A DNA stretch of 64,000 nucleotides from Scleropages formosus (GCF_900964775.1 NC_041812.1:28120160-28184159), one strand, 5' to 3'; shown: positions 21,254 to 34,902, counted from the stretch's first letter. The notes: a model not told the origin generated them from the letters alone. Translations and numbers: made by a program.

Positions 21254-24200
21254 CCCTGGCAGCGTTCGCCGTTAAGCCAGCAGCGGTGTGGTGCGCTGCA
21301 GCTGCCCGTTTCCTTACTCCTAGCGAGGTCTTGTTGATCACGGGCGCTTTCAGGTAACCTCCATCCAACGAAGAAAGGTGTCATCCTGGGATGTAAGAAT
21401 CAGTGATCTTACAGGGGTGTGCAGGAGCAATGCCACGTATCGCCTTGTGGGTCAAAAGTGGGATTTTGTGATTATCTCTAAATGCGACCGGGAGCCAGTG
21501 CGACGATTTAAGTACCGGTGTTATGTGGCCGTACTTCCCGGTTCTAGCGATAGCACTCTTGCAGCAGCATTTTGGACCAACTGTAGCCTGGATACAGCAC
21601 CGTACGGACAGCCCGACAATAAGGCGTCACGCCAGTCCAGCCTGCTTGAAGCAGAAGCACGAACCGGTGTCTCAGCATCCCGTCCGCATAGGAATCGCCG
21701 TAATTTAGCCACGTTTCTTAACCGAAGGAAGCACGACTTAGTCACAGCGCTTACGCGAGATTCAAGTGACAGCTTCCCGAATCCTCGACACAATCCGCAA
21801 CGCCTGAAGCCAACGCCATTTGTCGTAAAGATCGGCGTGATTATGTCGGGAGTTTTGGCATCACCACCCACCACAAGCACCTACCTCTGTTTCACTGGCA
21901 TTTGGAGGTGTAGAAGTTCTTACTCAGCCATAGTTTTACGCCGGTAAAACGATTAGCTAAAGACACCACGTGTGACGGATCATCGGCTTCAAACGATGCC
22001 TAGAGCTGCGTGCCATCGGCACACGGATGGAAATGCACAATGCGTTTGCGAATAATGCCACCCAGTGGAAACATGTAGCGTGAGAACAGCGGTGGCCCCA
22101 ACACAGAGCCCTGTGGCACACCACACTGGACCGTAGCTGCGATGGAGGCGGTGCAGCCATCAGGTTCTGGCGCAAATGCTTCGCGGTTAGCTAAACGCGA
22201 GGCAAACCACTTCAGAGCGGCACCTCTCGGCCCAAGCAGGTTTTCAGGTCTACTCGGTAGGATGCGATGGTCCCTGCGGTATCAAACGCGGCACTCGAGC
22301 CCAGCAACAGAAGAATGAAGATCTGACCGGCATCGGAAGAGATGCGAATGGCATCGGCAACACGCGTGAGTGCCGTGACCAGCGTGGAAACCAGACTGAA
22401 ATCTTTCAAGTTTCTTATGACGCTCAAGATGTTTTGCAATTTGGGAAGCTACGACCTTTTCCAGACTTTCGGATGAGAACGGTCGATCGGTGACGGGTCC
22501 ACAATGACATGGCTTGCTACGGTCCAGGTCGTTGTTACGATCCGCTCCTTCGGCGTAGGGGTCTAATAACGGCGATTTTAAAAGCTTTCGGAACACGGCC
22601 ATTTAGCAACGGCGCATTAACGATATTAACGATGGGGCCCGCGAGCACGGAGACCGCGGCTTCCCGCAACTTACTGGGGACTCTGGGTCTAAAGGACAGG
22701 TCGCACCTTCCACAGAGCGAACGAGCACGGCTGATTTCCTCTACAGTTTTCACGTCGACGCTACCGAGATGGGGCGGACAAACTAATATCATCATCCCCG
22801 GGAGAGCTTATGCCGGCTGAGACCCAACTAGAGGGCACTGTGGATGCGTGGCTGTCCTCGAATTCCTTACCGAAAAACAACGCAGACTCATCATCCGTAA
22901 CGGCTGCAGAAATGCACTCGTCATCATCTTTGTGTTTACCGCTTAAGCGAGCGATGGCATTGGACAGGAAGCGAGAGGTCCTCCTGATTTTCATCGATCA
23001 GCTTTGCGCGGCACTCGGATCCGGCGCGGAAAGAAAAAAGTGCTTTTTTTTCCCATTTATCTCTTTTTTTTTTGTTTTTTTTTTTTTCGACAGTCGGACC
23101 AGGCTACGTAATAAACGTTTAGTTCAGTTGAGCGCCATTTACGCTCGAGTTTACGACATTCCAACTTCATCGCACGAGCTGATTCGCCGAACCGCGGTGA
23201 GTTTCCTACAGTTCGGGCAAGTTTAGCTTTCGGTGGAGCTGCAGAGCCTCGGGCGAATCTCACCACCGGATTATAATCAAAAGCCATTTAATCGATATCT
23301 ATGCCCATTCCAGCATCGGAGCTTCCGACGTAATCAACCGCTTCAGCGGTAGTATTTTCATCGGTATGCCGCCCGATTTCGGTCTTGCTGTGGTCGGGCG
23401 GCACCGGCACGTACGGCTCAAAGGTTAACAGGAGACGATCGGAGATAGTCCCGTTTAAAGGAGTAACGCCAACACGACGGGCATCTACGGCGCGGGTCAT
23501 GGCGAGATCGAGCGTATGGTTACGGGAACGAGCAGGACCGTTAACAACTTGAGTAAAACCGACGGAGTTTAAGAGAGACTTGAAACTATTAGCGAGAGAA
23601 CCCGATGACACGCCTAAACGAGCACCGAAATCACCCATCAAGACAGCTCTGCCATGAGGCGTGACTGAATGGGTTATCAAGTTACGGGATTCCTCGAGGA
23701 AAGAGGAGTACGGTCCGGGTGGGCGGTAGAAAAGGAGCGTGGCTGTGCTGGGCTCTGACTTGAAATCTAGCTTCAGACGAGGTAAAATTATCACGATTTC
23801 TCGGTGCTCTTTGTCATCTGTCATTGCGAAGTGCGCCAGCTCCCCCTCCGCGACGTACAGAGCGAGATTTGTGGAAATAGCCAACCGTGTCTGTCCGGAG
23901 CGGCTTCTATCAGCAGAATCGTATCGGACCCGCCGAGCCCGCTTCCGGTGAGCAAGAACAGGTGAGATTTCCAAGTTAACACTGCCGTTTACTCGCACAG
24001 CTCCACTTGTTAGTGAGCGCATGTTTAGCGGGCAGCCTTTCACGTTACAGTTTTGCCGCGGTGACGACTTGAGAACGTCTGCTTTAACGCATTCCAGGTT
24101 TCCGGCGCCAGCGCTCCCGTCACCGAGTCTAGTTACACGCCGTGGCCTTATAACGGCCTGTATGTTTTGGCTGCACTTAACGCTTTCAGCCGAGGTTCTG

Positions 24201-24409
24201 AGGCCCTCAGTGGGCAAGGTACAAGAAACCCCATCACGCGAGAAACGACCACTGGCACCAGAAGGAGTAACAGACCCATCGATAGACACAGCTGCTAAAG
24301 GAGATGACCCACGGCTGAGTCAGCCCTGCAGCTTGCAGGCTAAGCTTTGGGACAGAACAAACGAAGCCGTCCGGTTGAGGTGTACACCGTCGCGCGCGAG
24401 GAACCCGGG
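21254..24409 (-). mobile_element. Dead LINE, array copy 6
   Basis: CTTAC variant at about 21,409 and extra C beside the T-rich tract; endonuclease frame open (23,288-24,289). Confidence 0.87.
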
Positions 24410-24660
24410 AAGCACCGTGCCGACGCTGAGCGTCACCAGGACTCCCGCGCGCCAGAGCGCACGCAAATACCGGAACCCCCGACTCAAGCAGCGCAGCAAC
24501 CTCGGTCTCCCGCACGCCAAGGTTACAGCCGTGCGCTGCCAACTCCAGCTGGAAGCCTGCCCTCCGTAACGGAGGGTCGCGCGTCGCCCGGCTACTCGTG
24601 CACTTTTTCGTATTAAGTAAGTAAAAGCACCCGTGGACGGAGGGCCCGCCGCTCGCGGAG

Positions 24661-24742
24661 CGTAGTCGGCAGGACTCGAACCTGCGCGGGGAGAACCCAA
24701 TGGATTTCGAGCCCATCGCCTTAACCACTCGGCCACGACTAC
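24661..24742 (-). tRNA. tRNA-Ser(CGA), unit 7
   Basis: No difference seen from unit 1. Confidence 0.95.
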
Positions 24743-24815
24743 CTCGAAGGCACCCCGGCCGCGGTCCAACCCGCTTGAGCCCGCCAACCGCGCCACGGGG
24801 AGCCGGCCGAAGACC

Positions 24816-24898
24816 TGTCAGGAGTGGGATTCGAACCCACGCCTCCAGCGGAGACTGCGACCTTAACGCAGCGCCTTAGCCCGCTCGGCCACCCTGAC
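24816..24898 (-). tRNA. tRNA-Leu(AAG), unit 7
   Basis: No difference seen from unit 1. Confidence 0.95.
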
Positions 24899-25027
24899 CC
24901 GCAGAAGCAGCCCTCGTCACGCGGCTCGGGGAGGCTGACGCGCTGCCACGGCGTGCTTTCGGGTGGCACCGAGAAAGAGAAGAGCCCCACCCCAGCAGCA
25001 GCGGCGGCAGCGGCAGTGGCAGCGGCC

Positions 25028-25099
25028 TCCCCGTTAGTATAGTGGCGAGTATCCCCGCCTGTCACGCGGGAGACCGGGGTTCGATTCCCCGACGGGGAG
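25028..25099 (+). tRNA. tRNA-Asp(GTC), unit 7
   Basis: No difference seen from unit 1. Confidence 0.95.
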
Positions 25100-25112
25100 C
25101 TCGCGAGCTCTC

Positions 25113-28100
25113 CCCTGGCAGCGTTCGCCGTTAAGCCAGCAGCGGTGTGGTGCGCTGCAGCTGCCCGTTTCCTTACTCCTAGCGAGGTCTTGTTGATCAC
25201 GGGCGCTTTCAGGTAACCTCCATCCAACGAAGAAAGGTGTCATCCTGGGATGTAAGAATCAGTGATCTCACAGGGGTGTGCAGGAGCAATGCCACGTATC
25301 GCCTTGTGGGTCAAAAGTGGGATTTTGTGATTATCTCTAAATGCGACCGGGAGCCAGTGCGACGATTTAAGTACCGGTGTTATGTGGCCGTACTTCCCGG
25401 TTCTAGCGATAGCACTCTTGCAGCAGCATTTTGGACCAACTGTAGCCTGGATACAGCACCGTACGGACAGCCCGACAATAAGGCGTCACGCCAGTCCAGC
25501 CTGCTTGAAGCAGAAGCACGAACCGGTGTCTCAGCATCCCGTCCGCATAGGAATCGCCGTAATTTAGCCACGTTTCTTAACCGAAGGAAGCACGACTTAG
25601 TCACAGCGCTTACGCGAGATTCAAGTGACAGCTTCCCGAATCCTCGACACAATCCGCAACGCCTGAAGCCAACGCCATTTGTCGTAAAGATCGGCGTGAT
25701 TATGTCGGGAGTTTTGGCATCACCACCCACCACAAGCACCTACCTCTGTTTCACTGGCATTTGGAGGTGTAGAAGTTCTTACTCAGCCATAGTTTTACGC
25801 CGGTAAAACGATTAGCTAAAGACACCACGTGTGACGGATCATCGGCTTCAAACGATGCCTAGAGCTGCGTGCCATCGGCACACGGATGGAAATGCACAAT
25901 GCGTTTGCGAATAATGCCACCCAGTGGAAACATGTAGCGTGAGAACAGCGGTGGCCCCAACACAGAGCCCTGTGGCACACCACACTGGACCGTAGCTGCG
26001 ATGGAGGCGGTGCAGCCATCAGGTTCTGGCGCAAATGCTTCGCGGTTAGCTAAACGCGAGGCAAACCACTTCAGAGCGGCACCTCTCGGCCCAAGCAGGT
26101 TTTCAGGTCTACTCGGTAGGATGCGATGGTCCCTGCGGTATCAAACGCGGCACTCGAGCCCAGCAACAGAAGAATGAAGATCTGACCGGCATCGGAAGAG
26201 ATGCGAATGGCATCGGCAACACGCGTGAGTGCCGTGACCAGCGTGGAAACCAGACTGAAATCTTTCAAGTTTCTTATGACGCTCAAGATGTTTTGCAATT
26301 TGGGAAGCTACGACCTTTTCCAGACTTTCGGATGAGAACGGTCGATCGGTGACGGGTCCACAATGACATGGCTTGCTACGGTCCAGGTCGTTGTTACGAT
26401 CCGCTCCTTCGGCGTAGGGGTCTAATAACGGCGATTTTAAAAGCTTTCGGAACACGGCCATTTAGCAACGGCGCATTAACGATATTAACGATGGGGCCCG
26501 CGAGCACGGAGACCGCGGCTTCCCGCAACTTACTGGGGACTCTGGGTCTAAAGGACAGGTCGCACCTTCCACAGAGCGAACGAGCACGGCTGATTTCCTC
26601 TACAGTTTTCACGTCGACGCTACCGAGATGGGGCGGACAAACTAATATCATCATCCCCGGGAGAGCTTATGCCGGCTGAGACCCAACTAGAGGGCACTGT
26701 GGATGCGTGGCTGTCCTCGAATTCCTTACCGAAAAACAACGCAGACTCATCATCCGTAACGGCTGCAGAAATGCACTCGTCATCATCTTTGTGTTTACCG
26801 CTTAAGCGAGCGATGGCATTGGACAGGAAGCGAGAGGTCCTCCTGATTTTCATCGATCAGCTTTGCGCGGCACTCGGATCCGGCGCGGAAAGAAAAAAGT
26901 GCTTTTTTTTCCATTTATCTCTTTTTTTTTTGTTTTTTTTTTTTCGACAGTCGGACCAGGCTACGTAATAAACGTTTAGTTCAGTTGAGCGCCATTTACG
27001 CTCGAGTTTACGACATTCCAACTTCATCGCACGAGCTGATTCGCCGAACCGCGGTGAGTTTCCTACAGTTCGGGCAAGTTTAGCTTTCGGTGGAGCTGCA
27101 GAGCCTCGGGCGAATCTCACCACCGGATTATAATCAAAAGCCATTTAATCGATATCTATGCCCATTCCAGCATCGGAGCTTCCGACGTAATCAACCGCTT
27201 CAGCGGTAGTATTTTCATCGGTATGCCGCCCGATTTCGGTCTTGCTGTGGTCGGGCGGCACCGGCACGTACGGCTCAAAGGTTAACAGGAGACGATCGGA
27301 GATAGTCCCGTTTAAAGGAGTAACGCCAACACGACGGGCATCTACGGCGCGGGTCATGGCGAGATCGAGCGTATGGTTACGGGAACGAGCAGGACCGTTA
27401 ACAACTTGAGTAAAACCGACGGAGTTTAAGAGAGACTTGAAACTATTAGCGAGAGAACCCGATGACACGCCTAAACGAGCACCGAAATCACCCATCAAGA
27501 CAGCTCTGCCATGAGGCGTGACTGAATGGGTTATCAAGTTACGGGATTCCTCGAGGAAAGAGGAGTACGGTCCGGGTGGGCGGTAGAAAAGGAGCGTGGC
27601 TGTGCTGGGCTCTGACTTGAAATCTAGCTTCAGACGAGGTAAAATTATCACGATTTCTCGGTGCTCTTTGTCATCTGTCATTGCGAAGTGCGCCAGCTCC
27701 CCCTCCGCGACGTACAGAGCGAGATTTGTGGAAATAGCCAACCGTGTCTGTCCGGAGCGGCTTCTATCAGCAGAATCGTATCGGACCCGCCGAGCCCGCT
27801 TCCGGTGAGCAAGAACAGGTGAGATTTCCAAGTTAACACTGCCGTTTACTCGCACAGCTCCACTTGTTAGTGAGCGCATGTTTAGCGGGCAGCCTTTCAC
27901 GTTACAGTTTTGCCGCGGTGACGACTTGAGAACGTCTGCTTTAACGCATTCCAGGTTTCCGGCGCCAGCGCTCCCGTCACCGAGTCTAGTTACACGCCGT
28001 GGCCTTATAACGGCCTGTATGTTTTGGCTGCACTTAACGCTTTCAGCCGAGGTTCTGAGGCCCTCAGTGGGCAAGGTACAAGAAACCCCATCACGCGAGA

Positions 28101-28266
28101 AACGACCACTGGCACCAGAAGGAGTAACAGACCCATCGATAGACACAGCTGCTAAAGGAGATGACCCACGGCTGAGTCAGCCCTGCAGCTTGCAGGCTAA
28201 GCTTTGGGACAGAACAAACGAAGCCGTCCGGTTGAGGTGTACACCGTCGCGCGCGAGGAACCCGGG
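25113..28266 (-). mobile_element. Dead LINE, array copy 7
   Basis: CTCAC variant, and the shortest T-rich tract of the array (about 26,903-26,944). Confidence 0.87.
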
Positions 28267-28517
28267 AAGCACCGTGCCGACGCTGAGCGTCACCAGGACT
28301 CCCGCGCGCCAGAGCGCACGCAAATACCGGAACCCCCGACTCAAGCAGCGCAGCAACCTCGGTCTCCCGCACGCCAAGGTTACAGCCGTGCGCTGCCAAC
28401 TCCAGCTGGAAGCCTGCCCTCCGTAACGGAGGGTCGCGCGTCGCCCGGCTACTCGTGCACTTTTTCGTATTAAGTAAGTAAAAGCACCCGTGGACGGAGG
28501 GCCCGCCGCTCGCGGAG

Positions 28518-28599
28518 CGTAGTCGGCAGGACTCGAACCTGCGCGGGGAGAACCCAATGGATTTCGAGCCCATCGCCTTAACCACTCGGCCACGACTAC
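28518..28599 (-). tRNA. tRNA-Ser(CGA), unit 8
   Basis: No difference seen from unit 1. Confidence 0.95.
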
Positions 28600-28672
28600 C
28601 TCGAAGGCACCCCGGCCGCGGTCCAACCCGCTTGAGCCCGCCAACCGCGCCACGGGGAGCCGGCCGAAGACC

Positions 28673-28755
28673 TGTCAGGAGTGGGATTCGAACCCACGCC
28701 TCCAGCGGAGACTGCGACCTTAACGCAGCGCCTTAGCCCGCTCGGCCACCCTGAC
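28673..28755 (-). tRNA. tRNA-Leu(AAG), unit 8
   Basis: No difference seen from unit 1. Confidence 0.95.
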
Positions 28756-28884
28756 CCGCAGAAGCAGCCCTCGTCACGCGGCTCGGGGAGGCTGACGCGC
28801 TGCCACGGCGTGCTTTCGGGTGGCACCGAGAAAGAGAAGAGCCCCACCCCAGCAGCAGCGGCGGCAGCGGCAGTGGCAGCGGCC

Positions 28885-28956
28885 TCCCCGTTAGTATAGT
28901 GGCGAGTATCCCCGCCTGTCACGCGGGAGACCGGGGTTCGATTCCCCGACGGGGAG
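28885..28956 (+). tRNA. tRNA-Asp(GTC), unit 8
   Basis: No difference seen from unit 1. Confidence 0.95.
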
Positions 28957-28969
28957 CTCGCGAGCTCTC

Positions 28970-31900
28970 CCCTGGCAGCGTTCGCCGTTAAGCCAGCAGC
29001 GGTGTGGTGCGCTGCAGCTGCCCGTTTCCTTACTCCTAGCGAGGTCTTGTTGATCACGGGCGCTTTCAGGTAACCTCCATCCAACGAAGAAAGGTGTCAT
29101 CCTGGGATGTAAGAATCAGTGATCTCACAGGGGTGTGCAGGAGCAATGCCACGTATCGCCTTGTGGGTCAAAAGTGGGATTTTGTGATTATCTCTAAATG
29201 CGACCGGGAGCCAGTGCGACGATTTAAGTACCGGTGTTATGTGGCCGTACTTCCCGGTTCTAGCGATAGCACTCTTGCAGCAGCATTTTGGACCAACTGT
29301 AGCCTGGATACAGCACCGTACGGACAGCCCGACAATAAGGCGTCACGCCAGTCCAGCCTGCTTGAAGCAGAAGCACGAACCGGTGTCTCAGCATCCCGTC
29401 CGCATAGGAATCGCCGTAATTTAGCCACGTTTCTTAACCGAAGGAAGCACGACTTAGTCACAGCGCTTACGCGAGATTCAAGTGACAGCTTCCCGAATCC
29501 TCGACACAATCCGCAACGCCTGAAGCCAACGCCATTTGTCGTAAAGATCGGCGTGATTATGTCGGGAGTTTTGGCATCACCACCCACCACAAGCACCTAC
29601 CTCTGTTTCACTGGCATTTGGAGGTGTAGAAGTTCTTACTCAGCCATAGTTTTACGCCGGTAAAACGATTAGCTAAAGACACCACGTGTGACGGATCATC
29701 GGCTTCAAACGATGCCTAGAGCTGCGTGCCATCGGCACACGGATGGAAATGCACAATGCGTTTGCGAATAATGCCACCCAGTGGAAACATGTAGCGTGAG
29801 AACAGCGGTGGCCCCAACACAGAGCCCTGTGGCACACCACACTGGACCGTAGCTGCGATGGAGGCGGTGCAGCCATCAGGTTCTGGCGCAAATGCTTCGC
29901 GGTTAGCTAAACGCGAGGCAAACCACTTCAGAGCGGCACCTCTCGGCCCAAGCAGGTTTTCAGGTCTACTCGGTAGGATGCGATGGTCCCTGCGGTATCA
30001 AACGCGGCACTCGAGCCCAGCAACAGAAGAATGAAGATCTGACCGGCATCGGAAGAGATGCGAATGGCATCGGCAACACGCGTGAGTGCCGTGACCAGCG
30101 TGGAAACCAGACTGAAATCTTTCAAGTTTCTTATGACGCTCAAGATGTTTTGCAATTTGGGAAGCTACGACCTTTTCCAGACTTTCGGATGAGAACGGTC
30201 GATCGGTGACGGGTCCACAATGACATGGCTTGCTACGGTCCAGGTCGTTGTTACGATCCGCTCCTTCGGCGTAGGGGTCTAATAACGGCGATTTTAAAAG
30301 CTTTCGGAACACGGCCATTTAGCAACGGCGCATTAACGATATTAACGATGGGGCCCGCGAGCACGGAGACCGCGGCTTCCCGCAACTTACTGGGGACTCT
30401 GGGTCTAAAGGACAGGTCGCACCTTCCACAGAGCGAACGAGCACGGCTGATTTCCTCTACAGTTTTCACGTCGACGCTACCGAGATGGGGCGGACAAACT
30501 AATATCATCATCCCCGGGAGAGCTTATGCCGGCTGAGACCCAACTAGAGGGCACTGTGGATGCGTGGCTGTCCTCGAATTCCTTACCGAAAAACAACGCA
30601 GACTCATCATCCGTAACGGCTGCAGAAATGCACTCGTCATCATCTTTGTGTTTACCGCTTAAGCGAGCGATGGCATTGGACAGGAAGCGAGAGGTCCTCC
30701 TGATTTTCATCGATCAGCTTTGCGCGGCACTCGGATCCGGCGCGGAAAGAAAAAAGTGCTTTTTTTTCCATTTATCTCTTTTTTTTTTGTTTTTTTTTTT
30801 TTCGACAGTCGGACCAGGCTACGTAATAAACGTTTAGTTCAGTTGAGCGCCATTTACGCTCGAGTTTACGACATTCCAACTTCATCGCACGAGCTGATTC
30901 GCCGAACCGCGGTGAGTTTCCTACAGTTCGGGCAAGTTTAGCTTTCGGTGGAGCTGCAGAGCCTCGGGCGAATCTCACCACCGGATTATAATCAAAAGCC
31001 ATTTAATCGATATCTATGCCCATTCCAGCATCGGAGCTTCCGACGTAATCAACCGCTTCAGCGGTAGTATTTTCATCGGTATGCCGCCCGATTTCGGTCT
31101 TGCTGTGGTCGGGCGGCACCGGCACGTACGGCTCAAAGGTTAACAGGAGACGATCGGAGATAGTCCCGTTTAAAGGAGTAACGCCAACACGACGGGCATC
31201 TACGGCGCGGGTCATGGCGAGATCGAGCGTATGGTTACGGGAACGAGCAGGACCGTTAACAACTTGAGTAAAACCGACGGAGTTTAAGAGAGACTTGAAA
31301 CTATTAGCGAGAGAACCCGATGACACGCCTAAACGAGCACCGAAATCACCCATCAAGACAGCTCTGCCATGAGGCGTGACTGAATGGGTTATCAAGTTAC
31401 GGGATTCCTCGAGGAAAGAGGAGTACGGTCCGGGTGGGCGGTAGAAAAGGAGCGTGGCTGTGCTGGGCTCTGACTTGAAATCTAGCTTCAGACGAGGTAA
31501 AATTATCACGATTTCTCGGTGCTCTTTGTCATCTGTCATTGCGAAGTGCGCCAGCTCCCCCTCCGCGACGTACAGAGCGAGATTTGTGGAAATAGCCAAC
31601 CGTGTCTGTCCGGAGCGGCTTCTATCAGCAGAATCGTATCGGACCCGCCGAGCCCGCTTCCGGTGAGCAAGAACAGGTGAGATTTCCAAGTTAACACTGC
31701 CGTTTACTCGCACAGCTCCACTTGTTAGTGAGCGCATGTTTAGCGGGCAGCCTTTCACGTTACAGTTTTGCCGCGGTGACGACTTGAGAACGTCTGCTTT
31801 AACCCATTCCAGGTTTCCGGCGCCAGCGCTCCCGTCACCGAGTCTAGTTACACGCCGTGGCCTTATAACGGCCTGTATGTTTTGGCTGCACTTAACGCTT

Positions 31901-32124
31901 TCAGCCGAGGTTCTGAGGCCCTCAGTGGGCAAGGTACAAGAAACCCCATCACGCGAGAAACGACCACTGGCACCAGAAGGAGTAACAGACCCATCGATAG
32001 ACACAGCTGCTAAAGGAGATGACCCACGGCTGAGTCAGCCCTGCAGCTTGCAGGCTAAGCTTTGGGACAGAACAAACGAAGCCGTCCGGTTGAGGTGTAC
32101 ACCGTCGCGCGCGAGGAACCCGGG
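28970..32124 (-). mobile_element. Dead LINE, array copy 8
   Basis: The endonuclease frame carries a base change at about 31,804 (AACCCATTCC for AACGCATTCC, Cys to Trp) that is otherwise seen only in the edge unit at about 37,753. Confidence 0.87.
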
Positions 32125-32375
32125 AAGCACCGTGCCGACGCTGAGCGTCACCAGGACTCCCGCGCGCCAGAGCGCACGCAAATACCGGAACCCCCGACTC
32201 AAGCAGCGCAGCAACCTCGGTCTCCCGCACGCCAAGGTTACAGCCGTGCGCCGCCAACTCCAGCTGGAAGCCTGCCCTCCGTAACGGAGGGTCGCGCGTC
32301 GCCCGGCTACTCGTGCACTTTTTCGTATTAAGTAAGTAAAAGCACCCGTGGACGGAGGGCCCGCCGCTCGCGGAG

Positions 32376-32457
32376 CGTAGTCGGCAGGACTCGAACCTGC
32401 GCGGGGAGAACCCAATGGATTTCGAGCCCATCGCCTTAACCACTCGGCCACGACTAC
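32376..32457 (-). tRNA. tRNA-Ser(CGA), unit 9
   Basis: No difference seen from unit 1, although the flank of this unit carries its own base changes (for example at about 32,251). Confidence 0.95.
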
Positions 32458-32530
32458 CTCGAAGGCACCCCGGCCGCGGTCCAACCCGCTTGAGCCCGCC
32501 AACCGCGCCACGGGGAGCCGGCCGAAGACC

Positions 32531-32613
32531 TGTCAGGAGTGGGATTCGAACCCACGCCTCCAGCGGAGACTGCGACCTTAACGCAGCGCCTTAGCCCGCT
32601 CGGCCACCCTGAC
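32531..32613 (-). tRNA. tRNA-Leu(AAG), unit 9
   Basis: No difference seen from unit 1. Last Leu gene before the assembly gap. Confidence 0.95.
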
Positions 32614-32742
32614 CCGCAGAAGCAGCCCTCGTCACGCGGCTCGGGGAGGCTGACGCGCTGCCACGGCGTGCTTTCGGGTGGCACCGAGAAAGAGAAGAGC
32701 CCCACCCCAGCAGCAGCGGCGGCAGCGGCAGTGGCAGCGGCC

Positions 32743-32814
32743 TCCCCGTTAGTATAGTGGCGAGTATCCCCGCCTGTCACGCGGGAGACCGGGGTTCGAT
32801 TCCCCGACGGGGAG
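32743..32814 (+). tRNA. tRNA-Asp(GTC), unit 9
   Basis: No difference seen from unit 1. Last intact Asp gene of the array. Confidence 0.95.
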
Positions 32815-32827
32815 CTCGCGAGCTCTC

Positions 32828-33797
32828 CCCTGGCAGCGTTCGCCGTTAAGCCAGCAGCGGTGTGGTGCGCTGCAGCTGCCCGTTTCCTTACTCCTAGCGA
32901 GGTCTTGTTGATCACGGGCGCTTTCAGGTAACCTCCATCCAACGAAGAAAGGTGTCATCCTGGGATGTAAGAATCAGTGATCTTACAGGGGTGTGCAGGA
33001 GCAATGCCACGTATCGCCTTGTGGGTCAAAAGTGGGATTTTGTGATTATCTCTAAATGCGACCGGGAGCCAGTGCGACGATTTAAGTACCGGTGTTATGT
33101 GGCCGTACTTCCCGGTTCTAGCGATAGCACTCTTGCAGCAGCATTTTGGACCAACTGTAGCCTGGATACAGCACCGTACGGACAGCCCGACAATAAGGCG
33201 TCACGCCAGTCCAGCCTGCTTGAAGCAGAAGCACGAACCGGTGTCTCAGCATCCCGTCCGCATAGGAATCGCCGTAATTTAGCCACGTTTCTTAACCGAA
33301 GGAAGCACGACTTAGTCACAGCGCTTACGCGAGATTCAAGTGACAGCTTCCCGAATCCTCGACACAATCCGCAACGCCTGAAGCCAACGCCATTTGTCGT
33401 AAAGATCGGCGTGATTATGTCGGGAGTTTTGGCATCACCACCCACCACAAGCACCTACCTCTGTTTCACTGGCATTTGGAGGTGTAGAAGTTCTTACTCA
33501 GCCATAGTTTTACGCCGGTAAAACGATTAGCTAAAGACACCACGTGTGACGGATCATCGGCTTCAAACGATGCCTAGAGCTGCGTGCCATCGGCACACGG
33601 ATGGAAATGCACAATGCGTTTGCGAATAATGCCACCCAGTGGAAACATGTAGCGTGAGAACAGCGGTGGCCCCAACACAGAGCCCTGTGGCACACCACAC
33701 TGGACCGTAGCTGCGATGGAGGCGGTGCAGCCATCAGGTTCTGGCGCAAATGCTTCGCGGTTAGCTAAACGCGAGGCAAACCACTTCGAGCGGCACT
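32828..33797 (-). mobile_element. Dead LINE, 3' part, cut by assembly gap
   Basis: Thumb and motif C/B region only. The last 15 bases before the gap carry indels relative to other units, typical of a contig end. Confidence 0.82.
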
Positions 33798-33897
33798 NNN
33801 NNNNNNNNNNNNNNNNNNNNNNNNNNNNNNNNNNNNNNNNNNNNNNNNNNNNNNNNNNNNNNNNNNNNNNNNNNNNNNNNNNNNNNNNNNNNNNNNN
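33798..33897. other. Assembly gap (100 N)
   Basis: Exactly 100 N, the usual size for a gap of unknown length. By unit register at least about 1.9 kb is missing, plus an unknown whole number of 3.86 kb units. Any reading frame drawn through it is an artefact. Confidence 0.99.
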
Positions 33898-34191
33898 CCC
33901 CGTCACCGAGTCTAGTACACGCCGTGGCCTTATAACGGCCTGTATGTTTTGGCTGCACTTAACGCTTTCAGCCGAGGTTCTGAGGCCCTCAGTGGGCAAG
34001 GTACAAGAAACCCCATCACGCGAGAAACGACCACTGGCACCAGAAGGAGTAACAGACCCATCGATAGACACAGCTGCTAAAGGAGATGACCCACGGCTGA
34101 GTCAGCCCTGCAGCTTGCAGGCTAAGCTTTGGGACAGAACAAACGAAGCCGTCCGGTTGAGGTGTACACCGTCGCGCGCGAGGAACCCGGG
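33898..34191 (-). mobile_element. Dead LINE, 5' part, right of gap
   Basis: Only the esterase tail and the start of the endonuclease region remain. One base is lost in TCTAGTACACG relative to TCTAGTTACACG. Confidence 0.8.
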
Positions 34192-34442
34192 AAGCACCGT
34201 GCCGACGCTGAGCGTCACCAGGACTCCCGCGCGCCAGAGCGCACGCAAATACCGGAACCCCCGACTCAAGCAGCGCAGCAACCTCGGTCTCCCGCACGCC
34301 AAGGTTACAGCCGTGCGCTGCCAACTCCAGCTGGAAGCCTGCCCTCCGTAACGGAGGGTCGCGCGTCGCCCGGCTACTCGTGCACTTTTTCGTATTAAGT
34401 AAGTAAAAGCACCCGTGGACGGAGGGCCCGCCGCTCGCGGAG

Positions 34443-34524
34443 CGTAGTCGGCAGGACTCGAACCTGCGCTGGGAGAACCCAATGGATTTCGAGCCCATCG
34501 CCTTAACCACTCGGCCACGACTAC
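34443..34524 (-). tRNA. tRNA-Ser(CGA), unit 10, variant arm
   Basis: Anticodon CGA, but one base differs from all other units at about 34,470 (variable arm CCCCGCG becomes CCCAGCG). This weakens one variable-arm pair. It may be a true variant or a sequence error, since the unit flanks the gap. Confidence 0.88.
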
Positions 34525-34597
34525 CTCGAAGGCACCCCGGCCGCGGTCCAACCCGCTTGAGCCCGCCAACCGCGCCACGGAGAGCCGGCCGAAGACC

Positions 34598-34680
34598 TGT
34601 CAGGAGTGGGATTCGAACCCACGCCTCCAGCGGAGACTGCGACCTTAACGCAGCGCCTTAGCCCGCTCGGCCACCCTGAC
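34598..34680 (-). tRNA. tRNA-Leu(AAG), unit 10
   Basis: The tRNA itself is unchanged although its flanks (about 34,580 and 34,705) carry substitutions. Confidence 0.93.
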
Positions 34681-34816
34681 CCGCAGAAGCAGCCCTCGTC
34701 ACGCAGCTTGGGGAGGCTGACGCGCTGCCACGGCGTGCTTTCGGGTGGCACCGAGAAAGAGAAGAGCCCCACCCCAGCAGCAGCGGCGGCAGCGGCAGTG
34801 GGCAGTGGCAGCGGCC

Positions 34817-34889
34817 TCCCCGTTAGTATAGTGGCGAGTATCCCGCCTGTCACGCGGGAGACCGGGAGTTCGATTTCCCCGACGGGGAG
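34817..34889 (+). pseudogene. Broken tRNA-Asp(GTC), unit 10
   Basis: Compared with the other nine Asp genes this copy has lost one C before the anticodon stem and gained an A and a T inside the T arm (GGGAGTTCGATTTCCCC), so the T loop no longer has normal size. A 7-bp duplication (GGCAGTG) sits just upstream. Either a decayed gene or indel errors near a contig end; several 1-bp indels in the same few hundred bases fit both. Confidence 0.75.
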
Positions 34890-34902
34890 CTCGCGAGCTC
34901 TC

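Noticed and set aside
33574-34351. Open frames spanning the N gap
   Set aside because: They are stitched across 100 unknown bases and join two unrelated parts of the unit.
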